A stretch of 64,000 nt of DNA from Whalleya microplaca (lineage: Eukaryota > Ascomycota > Sordariomycetes > Xylariales > Xylariaceae): the NCBI GenBank assembly GCA_022497155.1, contig MU385760.1, positions 124,001 to 188,000 of the forward strand. The letters run 5' to 3'. The notes below the pieces were generated by a model that saw nothing but the letters and a program-made list of their open reading frames with translations, was not told where the DNA came from and searched no databases. Position 1 is the first letter of the stretch. Every line of letters starts with the position of its first letter. Made by a program: the position numbers and the translations under genes. This document shows positions 48,618 to 59,788 of this stretch, piece by piece.

Positions 48618-50906
48618 GGACAGGAGCAGTATCTATGCGGTATCCCTTGTTTTCTCACTGTCGTTGGCGTAGAAGTTCAAAGCCCCAGCAACTAAGATAT
48701 CAAGCAATATTTTAATCACGTTGCTTTAAATATGCTTCACCAAATATAAATATCGACACAATAAAACGTGATAGAAATAAATACTGATACAAGATGGCCT
48801 GTTCGTGTAATATTTACTGGTGGGAGTCTTCCAATGATTTCTAATGCCTTATAACTTAATACCCGGTTGTCACTTTTAGCTGTCTTAGCGGCATAGCTTT
48901 TCCAAATTAATAGTATACCTAAATTTATACCCTCAAATATGTAAACCTTTTTAGTAACTTTTAAAGTTTAAGTATTCAAGCGAGGGGATATTTATATAAT
49001 TAAAAAGGAATGTCCCGTTTATAATAAATGTTAACAGGTTTAACTTTAGTAATAAGTAGTGATTAAATCGGGAATACCTAGGTCCATAACGACAACCCAT
49101 CGATTGTTATATATCTAATTCTATTACAACTACCATATGAGATCAAGGGCTCGGCCTCCTCTAATCCGTGGAAGTTGTGCGACTTCCTATATATGCTGTC
49201 AGTATTTCCTGGGAACCTTGTAGAGACACCTTGGAGTATGCTATTGTGACATCCTGGTATAATTATACAATCTTGCTGGCATAGAATTATCCTATTAACA
49301 ACATAATCTACATTGCCAGATAAATATGTATAAACATGTTTGCCGGAACTATAAGTTAGGTCAATAGCACGTTAATCTAATTTCATTTGAGGTTTGACCA
49401 ACAAGGTTGCTTATCGTCTTGTATTTGATTTGATCCACCTGTTCTTCGTTGATAATTGGTGTATCTACATAGTACTTCATAGGAGAGTGAAGGCCCCGAA
49501 AAGCCCAACGACAGATGGGGCGGAATCTGCAGGGGTGCATTACTGAGATCGGGGTCTTATTGCTCGTATTATTCGTGGAAAAAGACGTAGCAACGTGGAT
49601 GGGGCGGGTCGGCAAGGTTAGACACTGGCATCCCAATGCCAACATCTGCCGTTCAAGATAACAGGCTTGAGATGTCCTGAAGTCGGCCCGGCTGCGAGCC
49701 TTGCATCCACCCATACAGCAATTCTACAAAGATGTGAATGACTCTAGAAGCCTTGTTAGCAACCAGGCTTCCTGAAGAAGCATAGGATGGATTGTATATC
49801 ATGGAAACCTCGTTGATCGGCGTAGGCATCCCTTGGCGTAGGTTAGAAACTCACATTGAGCTGCTTGGCAGATCGGCCAGGAAGCTTGTTTTAACAACAA
49901 CGTCCACATTTATCATACAATCTGGGGTTTTAGGCCTATGCTTGGTACTGTGAATGCATCTGACTCTACCTTGGTCACAACCTCTTCCGGTTCCGGTTAA
50001 CTCCGATGCAGATTTGTACCTCATGCCATGCATGTTTTATATGTACACATGCGGCCTAATTTAGACCCCTGTCATCTCTCGCACCGTTGACATCTCTTAT
50101 CGAGGATTAGGTGATGTTGCCCCCCACCCGGTCACCGTCCCTTATTGTTTGAATGGCCATTTCGCTATCTATATCGCTAGGCATCATATAGTTAGTCACC
50201 CGGGTTTTCCAACAAGATATCCAAGACATTTAGAGAAGTACTACCTTCCTTTAAGGCTATGGCTTGCGCAAGTCACGTTGGACCAATGATACCCAGGCCA
50301 GCCTACCTCGGCCTGTTCTTGAGATAATTCCGGCATAACCAACCCTATGTCTTTATGGTCTGGGGTGGCCCATCTTCCGGTCTAGACAAATGATAATCAC
50401 GCTGGATATGGTGGGAGACGAAGACAGGTCATCGGGGACGAACAGCCGCGTCTTGGTGTGTTGGTCCCTGGTCAAAGGTGTGTTGCTCTTCAACATGGAG
50501 AGGCTTGGCTTCCTTCTGGATACGGTGAGCTAAATGACGCCCCTTTGTTAGCTTGATCACGACACCTTGATAACCCAAGCGGCTTTTGTGAATACATCAG
50601 GAAGGTGATTTCTATCTACCTAACTACCTTCGCGCAAGATCACGTACGCCAGACCCTCCCTTACGCGAACAACACGAAAAGGCTCATGCTACCGTATCAG
50701 GGGATGTTCTATCTTGCTCACCATGCCTGGCGTGGGCATGGTTTCCAGACCACTTGGGGTCTATATAAGACTCGACGTTTCCACTCTATATCATAGTTCT
50801 AGGCCACTCAGCTAACGCTTGCTAAGTTGCTCCCTCGTTGTTTCTCTATAGTAAAGCTTGGTATTATTCCTTCGATATTTCCGTTCTATCTTCTAACTCA
50901 GCCATC
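48618..50906. other. 2.3-kb intergenic region, AT-rich on the left
   Basis: From about 48.7 to 49.35 kb the sequence is strongly AT-rich with poly-A/T words, like RIP-eroded repeat DNA. The rest is ordinary. No gene is recognised. Just upstream of the peptidase, CTATATAAGA (50760-50769) could be a TATA element. Confidence 0.45.
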
Positions 50907-51902
50907 ATGAAGTTTCTTTCTGCTGCTTGTGTTGTCTTGTACTCTACCGGCGCGCTCGCTGCCCCGGGCACTGCTGCGCGTCGCCAGCGCGCCGCCGAGC
51001 GCATTGCTGGACGGGATATTCTTCGAAGCTCGAATACTCTACAGCCCGTTGAAAGCAACGAAGTAGAAGTAGCTAACAAGAATGGGACTGCTCATGTCGA
51101 ATACAGCAGCAACTGGGCAGGGGCTGTCCTTATTGGGACCGGCTATACATCTGTTAAAGGAACTTTCGTCGTGCCCACGCCCAAAACACCATCAGGCGGA
51201 AGCAGCTCCAAGGAGTATTCTGCCTCTGCATGGGTCGGCATTGACGGTGACACTTGTGCCACAGCAATCCTGCAGACCGGAATAGACTTTACTGTGAAGG
51301 GATCGTCTGTGAGCTATGATGCGTGGTATGAGTGGTACCCAGATTATGGTACGTGTTCATTTGCATGAAATAAACAAAAATTTACTAACGGTCTTCAGTA
51401 AGTGTTGATAATACACTACACTTCTAAATTTTATCTTGACTCCCTGTGTCCCATCCCCCTCAACGCCCCTTATAATCACCAGGCAACATTGTATCGATGT
51501 TGATGTGTCACAACTGACTTGGGACTCCAGGCTTATGATTTCAGTGGCATCCCCATCTCAGCTGGAGATACAATCACCGTGACAGTTACTGCAAGTAGCA
51601 AGTCGGCAGGGACTGCTGTGATTGAGAACGTTAGCACTGGCAAGACGGTCTCCCATAGTTTCTCTGGTGAGAGCGACAGTCTGTGTGAGACCAACGCCGA
51701 ATGGATCGTGGAGGATTATTCAAGCGGCGGCAGTTTGGTTAGCTTTGCGGATTTCGGCTCTGTGGAGTTCACAGGCGCAACTGTTAATGGCGCTGCTGCT
51801 GACGTTAGCGGTGCAACTATCATTGACATCCAACAGAATGGTGCGATCTTGACTGACTGCTCGACTGGATCTAGCACCGTGACTTGCGAATATTCAAACT
51901 AG
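50907..51902 (+). CDS. Secreted G1 glutamic peptidase (eqolisin)
   Basis: Exons 50907-51347 and 51531-51902 give 270 residues. An N-terminal signal peptide (MKFLSAACVVLYSTGALA) and a basic propeptide precede the beta-sandwich catalytic domain: YSSNWAGAVL, GTFVVP, SAWVGIDG. The catalytic pair is Gln123 (LQTGID) and Glu204 (CETNAEWIVED), the spacing expected from scytalidoglutamic peptidase (Gln53/Glu136). It is an acid-active secreted endopeptidase, usually involved in extracellular protein use. The exon junction YPDY/AYDFSG is in frame only if the region 51348-51530 is removed as a twin intron (see that entry); a single canonical intron would produce a stop two codons later. Confidence 0.9.
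51348..51530 (+). other. Spliceosomal twin intron (stwintron, donor-split type)
   Basis: The internal intron 51349-51398 is canonical: GTACGT donor, TTTACTAACG branch region, CTTCAG acceptor. Its removal joins G51348 to TAAGTG at 51399, creating a new GTAAGTG donor. The external intron then ends at ACTCCAG (51530), with a CTGAC branch site, leaving the codons TAT/GCT intact. This is the arrangement described as a [D1,2] stwintron, in which the internal intron sits between the first and second base of the outer donor. It is supported by reading frame and family alignment, not by RNA. Confidence 0.75.
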
Positions 51903-54341
51903 ACTATTGTCTTAGAGAGTATTGAAGCGTGTGGTCTATCATAAAGATAGCCCAAGATTCTTGTGGATAATAGAGATAATTCCCGGGAGGTTGAGGCATA
52001 TTGATACCTAGTATTGAGAGTTAAGGCCATGTCTGGGAACGCGAGCTCGCTTCTGGTCAGCGTGTTATAATTTAGCTTAGTGTCACGGTTGGAAACCCTT
52101 ATGGAAATACCAATGTTGAATTATATTTTCATTTGTGGTGGATGTGATGCACCAACCTTTCATGTTACTATAATTGCAGCTCAAGTCAAGTCCCGAGGTT
52201 AAGACGTCGTCCTATATGATAGCGGTCCTAGGCGGAGGTCGTTGCGCAGCACTTCACATTAGCACGGTCCAAGCCCGTATATCTAGTGTTTCCTCCACTT
52301 ACTGATTGTGAAAGAGGCTATCTTTAATACATACAACTTTTACCGAGGCACTGTACTCTTTATACTCGCCTGCACTTTGTGCACCACCCCCTACTTCACA
52401 GTAGTTATTTGCACTGCATTCTAGTTCCTAGAACTGCTATGAACTCAGTCGTGTGCCTTTTAGTCCTCTTAACTGATTAGAGTATAGCCACGCAACAGAG
52501 GTAACATTGTATCGGCCCCTATTGTAAACTTTTGGACACCATTATACCTCCCCAGCTTATGTGAGGTCTTGAAAAGATGGAAGTGTCGGATAGCCATGAC
52601 GACTCTGGCCGTATTGGTGGTAGAATCGCACGCCTTACCGCCGGGGTTGGGGTCGACGGTTCGCCGATGTCATTATATGCTGTTGCCATCAAACTGTCAT
52701 GTCTTATTGGGCTACGCATACCACAAATGCCATCCATTCGCTTGCCGTAGGACCTCGCCGAGAACGGCAACGAGATATAGGATATGGGCCTTGGAAAGTC
52801 TCTGGTATATTAACGCCTGCTCCCTTTGTATTATCTAGATGGCAAATAACTCAAGACGTAGCTAGTCGTTGGGAGCGTAATTGAAGATTCATAACTTGCT
52901 AACCTAGGCAATTGTCGTAGTCGTAGTTACGCTGCTAGCCGCCATAGAGCCGGAAAAAAATGGTAGTCAACGATGGCGCACTAGCCGTAAGTTATATCAG
53001 CTGCTGGGTTTGCTTGATCGCCACGTCTTGACCGTGCGATATTAGGAAATGGATCGTACCCCGAGCGTGTACGTCCCCTCTCTTACTCCTCTATCCCGTC
53101 GTTTACGGATTTTCCACTGTTGTTAGTGGCCGCCATCACATAAGGGAACTTATAGAGTACACGTATCTACGTCCGCCTTCTACATTCTGTTGTGTTACGT
53201 ACCACAACCATACAGACGTAGTGGAGCTAGACCCTGCGTTCCTATTTCCTTCTACTCCTTCGTTATATTCATTTCTCTGCTCCCACGCACGGTATAGACT
53301 GAAAGGTATCGGTTGCCGAGAGACTTTACATCTTAGCATCCAGCCGGAGCTCCAGTGTCCCCAAAATCATCGAGAATTTTAAATTCAGAAAAGCCATATA
53401 GTAACCTACCTCTTTACTGGCATATCTGCCTCATTCTACTTGTTGTTCCTGAGACCTCAATCTTTCTAGTTGTAACGAAGCCGTTACCACAGGTCTTAAT
53501 TTGAGATAACAGAAGGCGTGAAAGGTAAAATACTTAGATTGATCGCTGGCTAGCAAAGAGGGACTATCTAAGGGTCGGCGAAATACAGCCTTTTATATCT
53601 GAATAGCTTCCTAGTAAATGGGACTTGTACGCCAAGCCGCTAACGTCCTTGGCGACCATATGGACGCCGAGCCGCTACTCCTCTTGGCGACCATAAATCA
53701 CGTGGTAGCTGGTTGCGGGGATATTCAGGAATGGGTGGTTGTAATACTAGTGTGGAAATTGTCACCTATACTTGTTAGAGTGGTTCGACCACCTAGACCT
53801 ACAATACACTTGCATACGCAATATAATAAGTAGCAGGCACTGATCTCTTTATGAAAGGCGACGTTTTGGTTACATAATTAATTAGGGAAATCATCTATAT
53901 GACTCCGGGTCCTTTACTAGTCAAGGAGCAACACTCCTTAGAGCGCGAGGACGCGAAATAGCTAACGTAAGCATGTTATAACTACCATCTACATAGATTA
54001 GGCAGCGCAGAGCATAAAGCGGAACAAAAGCCTTGCATTAGGAACAGCCGAATATGTACCGGAATACTAGACCTATTCTGGTAAATTAGTAATTTTATAC
54101 ATCCGCAGTATGTAGCTCGACAGTCTCTTTCCACCCTCTCCCCATACCAACAAAACCCATTCCTACCAGAAGGCATTATCTTCCGCACAGCCACAGACAA
54201 GCCACACTGACTTCCAAAAGCCTATGTTGCTGATAGGTAACTCTTGAGAAGCGGAATACATCGACAAACGGAACAACCTTCCCTCTTTTTTTTCTTTTTC
54301 TGCCAATCTCACCTCGTTGCGCCTGAATCCTCCTCGGCAGG
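51903..54341. other. 2.4-kb intergenic region without recognised gene
   Basis: Several 60-90-codon frames lack domains. Around 53631-53700 two 35-base units are tandemly repeated (listed separately). The region upstream of 54342 includes a pyrimidine tract (TTTTTTTTCTTTTTC, about 54287-54301), a likely promoter element of the NAD synthetase gene. Confidence 0.45.
53631..53700. repeat. Imperfect 35-nt tandem duplication
   Basis: Two adjacent units share GCC-A/G-AGCCGCTA near the start and CTTGGCGACCATA in the second half. About 24 of 35 positions agree by eye. Confidence 0.6.
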
Positions 54342-57300
54342 ATGGGTCACCTCGTGACTGTCGCGACTTGCTCACTGAATCAGTGGGCTCTCGATGTAAG
54401 TATTCTACAGCTGAAAATCCCAGGTTTGGTCCGCAGCGGGGGACTAACAGCATATTATAGTGGGAGGGAAATACCCAACGTATTATCGAGAGCATCCAAA
54501 AAGCCAAAGCTGCTGGTGCACGCCTGCGTGTTGGACCGGAGGTAAGCAACCTTTCATGTTGCTTATGATCTCTAGGCCTTTTCTTTCTGCCTATGGTTTG
54601 CTGACTCGAGGCATCTTAGTTGGAAATATGTGGCTATGGATGCCTAGATCATCTGATGGAACAGGACCTGTACCTGCACTCCCTAGAGATGCTAAGGCGG
54701 ATTTTGCTTGATGAGAGCTGCCATGGAATACTGCTTGATATCGGGATGCCTATCCAACATCGGAACCAACGATTCAACTGCAGAGTCATATGCCTCAACT
54801 CCAAGATCCTGATGATTAGGCCGAAGATGTGGCTTGCAAACGATGGCAACTACAGAGAAATGAGATTCTTCACGCCATGGATGCACCCTCGGGAGACCGA
54901 AGATTATCACCTGCCTCGCATGTTACAGGAGATCCAAGGAGCCACACATGTACCTTTTGGTGATGCGGTTATCTCTACCCCCGATACCTGCATGGGCGCA
55001 GAGACGTGTGAGGAGCTATTCACACCCGCAGCGCCTCATATCCCCATGAGTCTAGATGGCGTGGAAATTATCACAAATTCTAGTGGTTCGCATTTCGAAC
55101 TGCAAAAGCTCGAAACTCGGCTCCAACTCATCTTGGAGGCTACTAGAAAGTGCGGAGGTTAGTGCGAAGGGTTCTTGATTTCCTATCTCAGCACGTTTCT
55201 TCAGCGGATGTCCTTCGTTTTGTGCATTGTTCATGTTTTTTACCCTCGATGGACTCTCAAGGTAAAAGATGCTGACTTTCGTCTATGGTTTAGGTGTCTA
55301 TCTCTATGCTAACCAACGTAACCGAACCCAATCCCGGCTGGAGACTCAGGGCTAACGTAGTCACAGAGGGTTGTGACGGCGACCGATTATACTACGACGG
55401 TTCAGCTATGATCGTCGTAAATGGAGACATTGTTGCCCAGGGCTCGCAATTCAGCCTCAATGATGTCGAGGTGGTAACAGCAACAGTGGATTTGGAAGTA
55501 GTCCGGGCCTACCGATCTGCCATATCTCGAGGCCTGCAAGCTGCCAGCTCCAACGCGAAGTACACACGTATACAGACCATGTTTGAGCTCAGCTCGGAAG
55601 AGGACGATTTCGACGTTGGAAAGCGTCCATCCCCGCCGATCAAACCACGCTATCATACCGTTGAAGAAGAGGTCGCACTCTCAGCAGGCTGCTACCTTTG
55701 GGACTACCTGAGACGGTCCGGTGTGGCAGGATATCTAGTTCCGCTGAGTGGTACGCATTGTCTTGCCTTTCTTCCCCCATAAGCAGAATTCACTGACTTG
55801 CATAATATAAAAGGGGGCATAGATTCTTGCGCCACGGCGACTATCATTTTCGTATGCATGTTTCTATTTTGTGCTTCTTGTTTGGAGTCTGTCTCGATAG
55901 TAGTAACTTCCAGACCCAGGATGCTGCTCCAGTTCCTACTTCCGAGACAAACTATTATTTGAAGGGTAATCATTAACATACTTCTCTGCAGTCTATGTGC
56001 CGCATAGTGATGAGTGCCATCAAGGAAGGAAACCCCCAAGTAATTGAAGACGTCAAGCGGATCGCCAAATACAAAGGCGATAATATCCTTCCGGAGACTC
56101 CACAGGAGCTCTGCAACCAGGTCCTATCAACCATCTACATGGGCATGAAGGCACAGAGTTCGCATGAGACGCGACAACGAGCAAGGGATCTGGCAGAAGC
56201 AATCGGCAGCTATCATGTTAACCTAGACATCGACGACGTCTACAATGCTCAGAAGGCCCTTGTCGTCGACACACTGAACTTCGACCCGAAGTTTAAGGTA
56301 CACGGTGGCAGCTACCAGGAGAATATCACGTTGCAGTGCCTGCAAGCAAGAATTCGTATGGTTACCGCCTATGAATTTGGTCAAATCTTACCGACGGCTC
56401 GAAATAGGCCTGGAGGCGGGAGCCTGCTCATTCTTGGAAGCGCGAATGTAGGGGAGTCTCTTCGCGGCTACCTGACAAAGTACGTCTTTAACCCCGTTTG
56501 GTTCCCACCGCCATACTGACCAATTTTGAAGGTATGATTGTTCAAGGTCAGTTTAGAGGATTCCTTTGGATCTAAGATGCACTTATATTCTTCGTTCGGC
56601 TCTAGACATAAGTCTTAATACTCCTTATTGGCCCTCAACAACCCCTGGCATTGCCATTCATAGTAGCCACTAACAGCTATTGGTGATCTAGTGCCGATAT
56701 CAATCCAATCGGTTCTATAGACAGTGAGTACATCGAGTGTCATCACTTCTCATTTCATCCAGTTCAGAGCCCTTCGCCTTTGTCCTGGCTATAAAGAACA
56801 TCTTTCAACTCCTAACGTAATCCCCAGTTTTATTAGACTACCCGTGTAGAGTAATTGCTAATCATCGCTATCGTGTAGAAGCTGATTTGAAGCGTTTCAT
56901 CGCCTGGGCTGAGAAGAACTTCAGTGTGCTATGCCTACACGATTTTCTGACCGCCGTCCCAACTGCAGAACTCGAACCCCTGACGGATTCCTACGTCCAG
57001 AGCGATGAGGCAGACATGGGAATGACTTATGCTGAACTGACAATCTTCGGGCGTTTACGCAAAGAAAACAAGCTGGGACCATTCGGTATGTTTCAGCGGC
57101 TTGTCCACGACTGGAGCGCCAATCGTAACAAGGGTCCCGATGATGATGCCCCTGAGTACACGCCCGTTCAGGTGGCAGAGAAGGTCAAGCGCTTCTTCCA
57201 TTCATACGCCATTAATCGCCACAAAATGACGACTCTGACGCCTGCTTTGCACTGCAATCCTTATTCCCCCGACGACAATCGATTCGACCTCCGGCCGTTC

Positions 57301-57387
57301 CTGTACCCTCCGTTCTGGAAGTCTTGGTCCTTTAAGAAGATTGATTGGGAGCTGGAGAAGATCGAGAAGCGGATGGTAAAGAAATAA
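54342..57387 (+). CDS. QNS1: Glutamine-dependent NAD+ synthetase
   Basis: Ten exons (54342-54395, 54461-54541, 54620-55157, 55294-55317, 55367-55750, 55814-55851, 55992-56479, 56532-56546, 56692-56723, 56879-57387) give 720 residues, the usual size. The N-terminal nitrilase-type glutaminase domain has the catalytic triad Glu45 (GPELE), Lys114 (IRPKMWL) and Cys175 (CEEL), at the same positions as in yeast Qns1. The C-terminal synthetase domain has the ATP pyrophosphatase loop LSGGIDSCATA and the [34 protein letters not shown] region (quoted in part). It converts nicotinate adenine dinucleotide to NAD+ using glutamine and ATP in the cytosol. Exon 8 is only 15 nt and encodes YDCS; exon 4 is 24 nt. 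All junctions are in frame and motifs are intact, so the gene looks functional. Confidence 0.93.
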
Positions 57388-58341
57388 AGTCGCCATTAAT
57401 TGTCACGGCACAGGGCCTGTGGGGTGCTGTAAGGTCCCTAGAGCTCCCTGTAGCTGCTGCACACCTCACTAAGCCCCTCACACGTGACCTGCTGAACTAC
57501 AGGCTTAGTCGGATAGATTAGATAAGCAGGCGAGGAGGTTTTCTCAGGTCAGGCTGTTACACAGCTGATTAGGTAGCTGACCTTTTGCTCCTCACCTTAT
57601 TATTTTACAGTAATACACACCGATTACTCAGATGCGCCACCTCCTTCCATGAGCCGGCACAGAGCGCCGCTTTTAATTTGTTTAACACACAGTTAAAAAA
57701 TAAATGCAGGTTATAAATAACATAGTGTTAGAAGCAGGACTATGAGGCTAGCTGGCTAGTAAGCCTCCTCGCCGGAGTATCAGGGGAAGACCAGGGGTCT
57801 CCCTTACCCTTCGTCTATGTAAAGAAGGCATAGCCCCCCTTTCATTAAAGGAGGACAAGATTTAATACACTAGTATCCAAGCCCTATATGTCAATATATT
57901 ACCTGTGCCTAACTACTACCACCTCTTACACATAGTAAGTATTATTAAGTAATGTTACTAAACTCTAAAGGAGGCAAAGCTTCTTATATATAAGCCACGG
58001 CTTGTGAGGCGTCCCAGCCACCTGAATTAATAGCTACCATATCCGTGTAATCCTTTAATAGCCATAGCCACCGCACTAGGTACATCTAGGTTACTGGGTA
58101 TACGGAGCAACTAAGGGTAAATGGTCTATGCACGAAACGCACACCATTTAGCCCAGTTGCGTAATGTAAGCTACTATTATATTTTAATTAATAACAGCGT
58201 GTGTGTTTTTAATATAAGGAGGTGAATTAGCTATAATAAGTAACAATTTCTTTTATATTAATAGTCGTAAACCACCACACCTTAAACTACCAGCCACCGT
58301 ATTTTCATGCAATTGTGGCTATAATAGTGAGCCCACTATGC
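57388..58341. other. Degenerate AT-rich intergenic region
   Basis: No coding sequence. Many TA-rich words and short repeated phrases suggest old repeat DNA altered by RIP. An inverted repeat at 58107-58160 is listed separately. Confidence 0.5.
58107..58160. repeat. Imperfect inverted repeat (hairpin)
   Basis: The left arm at 58107-58125 (GCAACTAAGGGTAAATGGT) pairs with the right arm at 58143-58160 (ACCATTTAGCCCAGTTGC) with about 17 matching pairs and one unpaired base, around a 17-base loop. It could be fused ends of a decayed DNA transposon. Confidence 0.6.
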
Positions 58342-59112
58342 CTATTCAATCGGATCTGTAGTTGTAGTCTTGGAGTACGGCGGAGGATACTCCATTGCAC
58401 TATGAAGTTGGTTTAATGTGTGTCGATTAGTTCCCTGCCTTTGGTTCTTTAGCCTCGCTTCCTTCCTTAAACACCACAAGACAGCGACAGCCAATATAAG
58501 ACCTACGACGCCACCGACTACACCCCCCACAATGGCTCCAACGGGCTGCGGGGATGGTGGATAGTGTTGTGCAAAATCGGTAGACTGTGAAGGCTGCGGG
58601 TCTGTTGTACTTGATGCCGAAGCACTTATCGGTGTGGAAGCAGATATGACTGAGGTTGCCGATGGACTGATTGAGCTAGGTGAATTCAGAGATTAGGTGT
58701 CGAATTCCACAACCCTTTGTCGCCCATAAAGCGAATTCATCGGATAGAAGACTCACGAGGCTATAAAACGCAACTCGATAATATTGACACTCCAGAAACC
58801 ACCACAAAGCTCTGTTTCATTTCCAGTACATGGGAAGTCGCAAGACGACATAGAAATCAGAAAGGAAGAATCGGGCAATCTGTTGCCACAATAACATTCG
58901 TTGCCATTTTCCAACCCTAAATAAACAAAACCGTTGCAGAATTCTTTGCACCCCTCGATAGTAAGCTGGTCGTCAGATTTGCTACGGAGGTTAAGCAGCC
59001 TGTCGGTGCTATCCCCATAGCATTGCAGGTCGCTAGACGGGCTGACGGCTGGGTCGTGTGTCTGGCGTGTATGGTGAACGTTCAATCGACTTGTCTCCCC
59101 TGAAGGCGCCAT
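58342..59112 (-). CDS. WSC-domain single-pass membrane protein
   Basis: Exons 59112-58757 and 58675-58342 give 229 residues. A WSC domain spans about residues 29-112, with its conserved cysteines (LQCYGDS, GCKEFCNG, NECYCGN, CDFPCTGNETELCGG). After the in-frame splice (81-nt intron) comes a Ser/Thr-rich stalk, then a transmembrane helix (GGVVGLILAVAVLWCL) with a basic KEARLK stop-transfer and a short tail containing PPPYS. This is the layout of cell-wall stress sensors (Wsc/Slg1 type). No signal peptide is visible between the ATG at 59112 and the domain. A TATA-like ATATAA on the minus strand at 59202-59207 lies 90 bp upstream, so the start may be right and the protein atypical, or a small 5' exon may be missed. 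Confidence 0.78.
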
Positions 59113-59788
59113 ATAGAGTGTGGAGATCGCTCTCTGAAAGGTGTAAGCGATATTTGAGGGTCATCGAAGAAAAGGTTGAGAGGAATCAGCAAGGAAGAAG
59201 TTATATAAAGACTGCATCGATGTTCCATAGGCCTAGTCTGGCGCCAGTTTGCCGCCCACGCCCGCGGCTGGTTTGTTCAAACTGATGCTGACCACCATAA
59301 CACCCAACACCGCCTTGAATTTCAACATCGAGGCCGAATCCTAACGGAGATAGGGACGAACGAGAGGTTTGCCTCTTGCTGACTCCATCTGCGGCCTCCC
59401 GTCTGTGAAACATCTGACCCCTTAATCTGCAGAGACTATTATCATTGGCCATTTACAAGCCTTCATGTATGAATGTGTAAATATAAGATATGAAGCCTGA
59501 TTATTACCCGCATCGCCTCATGTGCAATCATCCTAATTCTTTTAATAGATGTATATATTTTTCAGTGCCCGGCTTCTGCTGGAGCATAGGAGGTCGGGGA
59601 ACCAACATTCCATATTAGGTATCTAACCCGAGGTGGTGAATAAAGGGATTTCGTTCCCAACGTACCATCACCTCTAGATTTACAAAACTGCCGTCTGTAA
59701 CAATGACTGATTTCGCTCCCCCACCATCCACTTTGACAACGGAGAAAGGTGTGTACGCCATCTGATTCCGAGTTCTAAAAACTGTTAT
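59113..59788. promoter_or_regulatory. Divergent intergenic region between the WSC and ankyrin genes
   Basis: A TATA-like TTATATAA (59201-59208) faces the WSC gene. A minus-strand frame at 59201-59452 has no domain. Nothing else is recognised. Confidence 0.4.

Noticed and set aside
51348..51530. A single conventional intron in the G1 peptidase
   Set aside because: It would leave an extra G, shift the frame and reach a stop two codons later, although the downstream exon is perfectly conserved.
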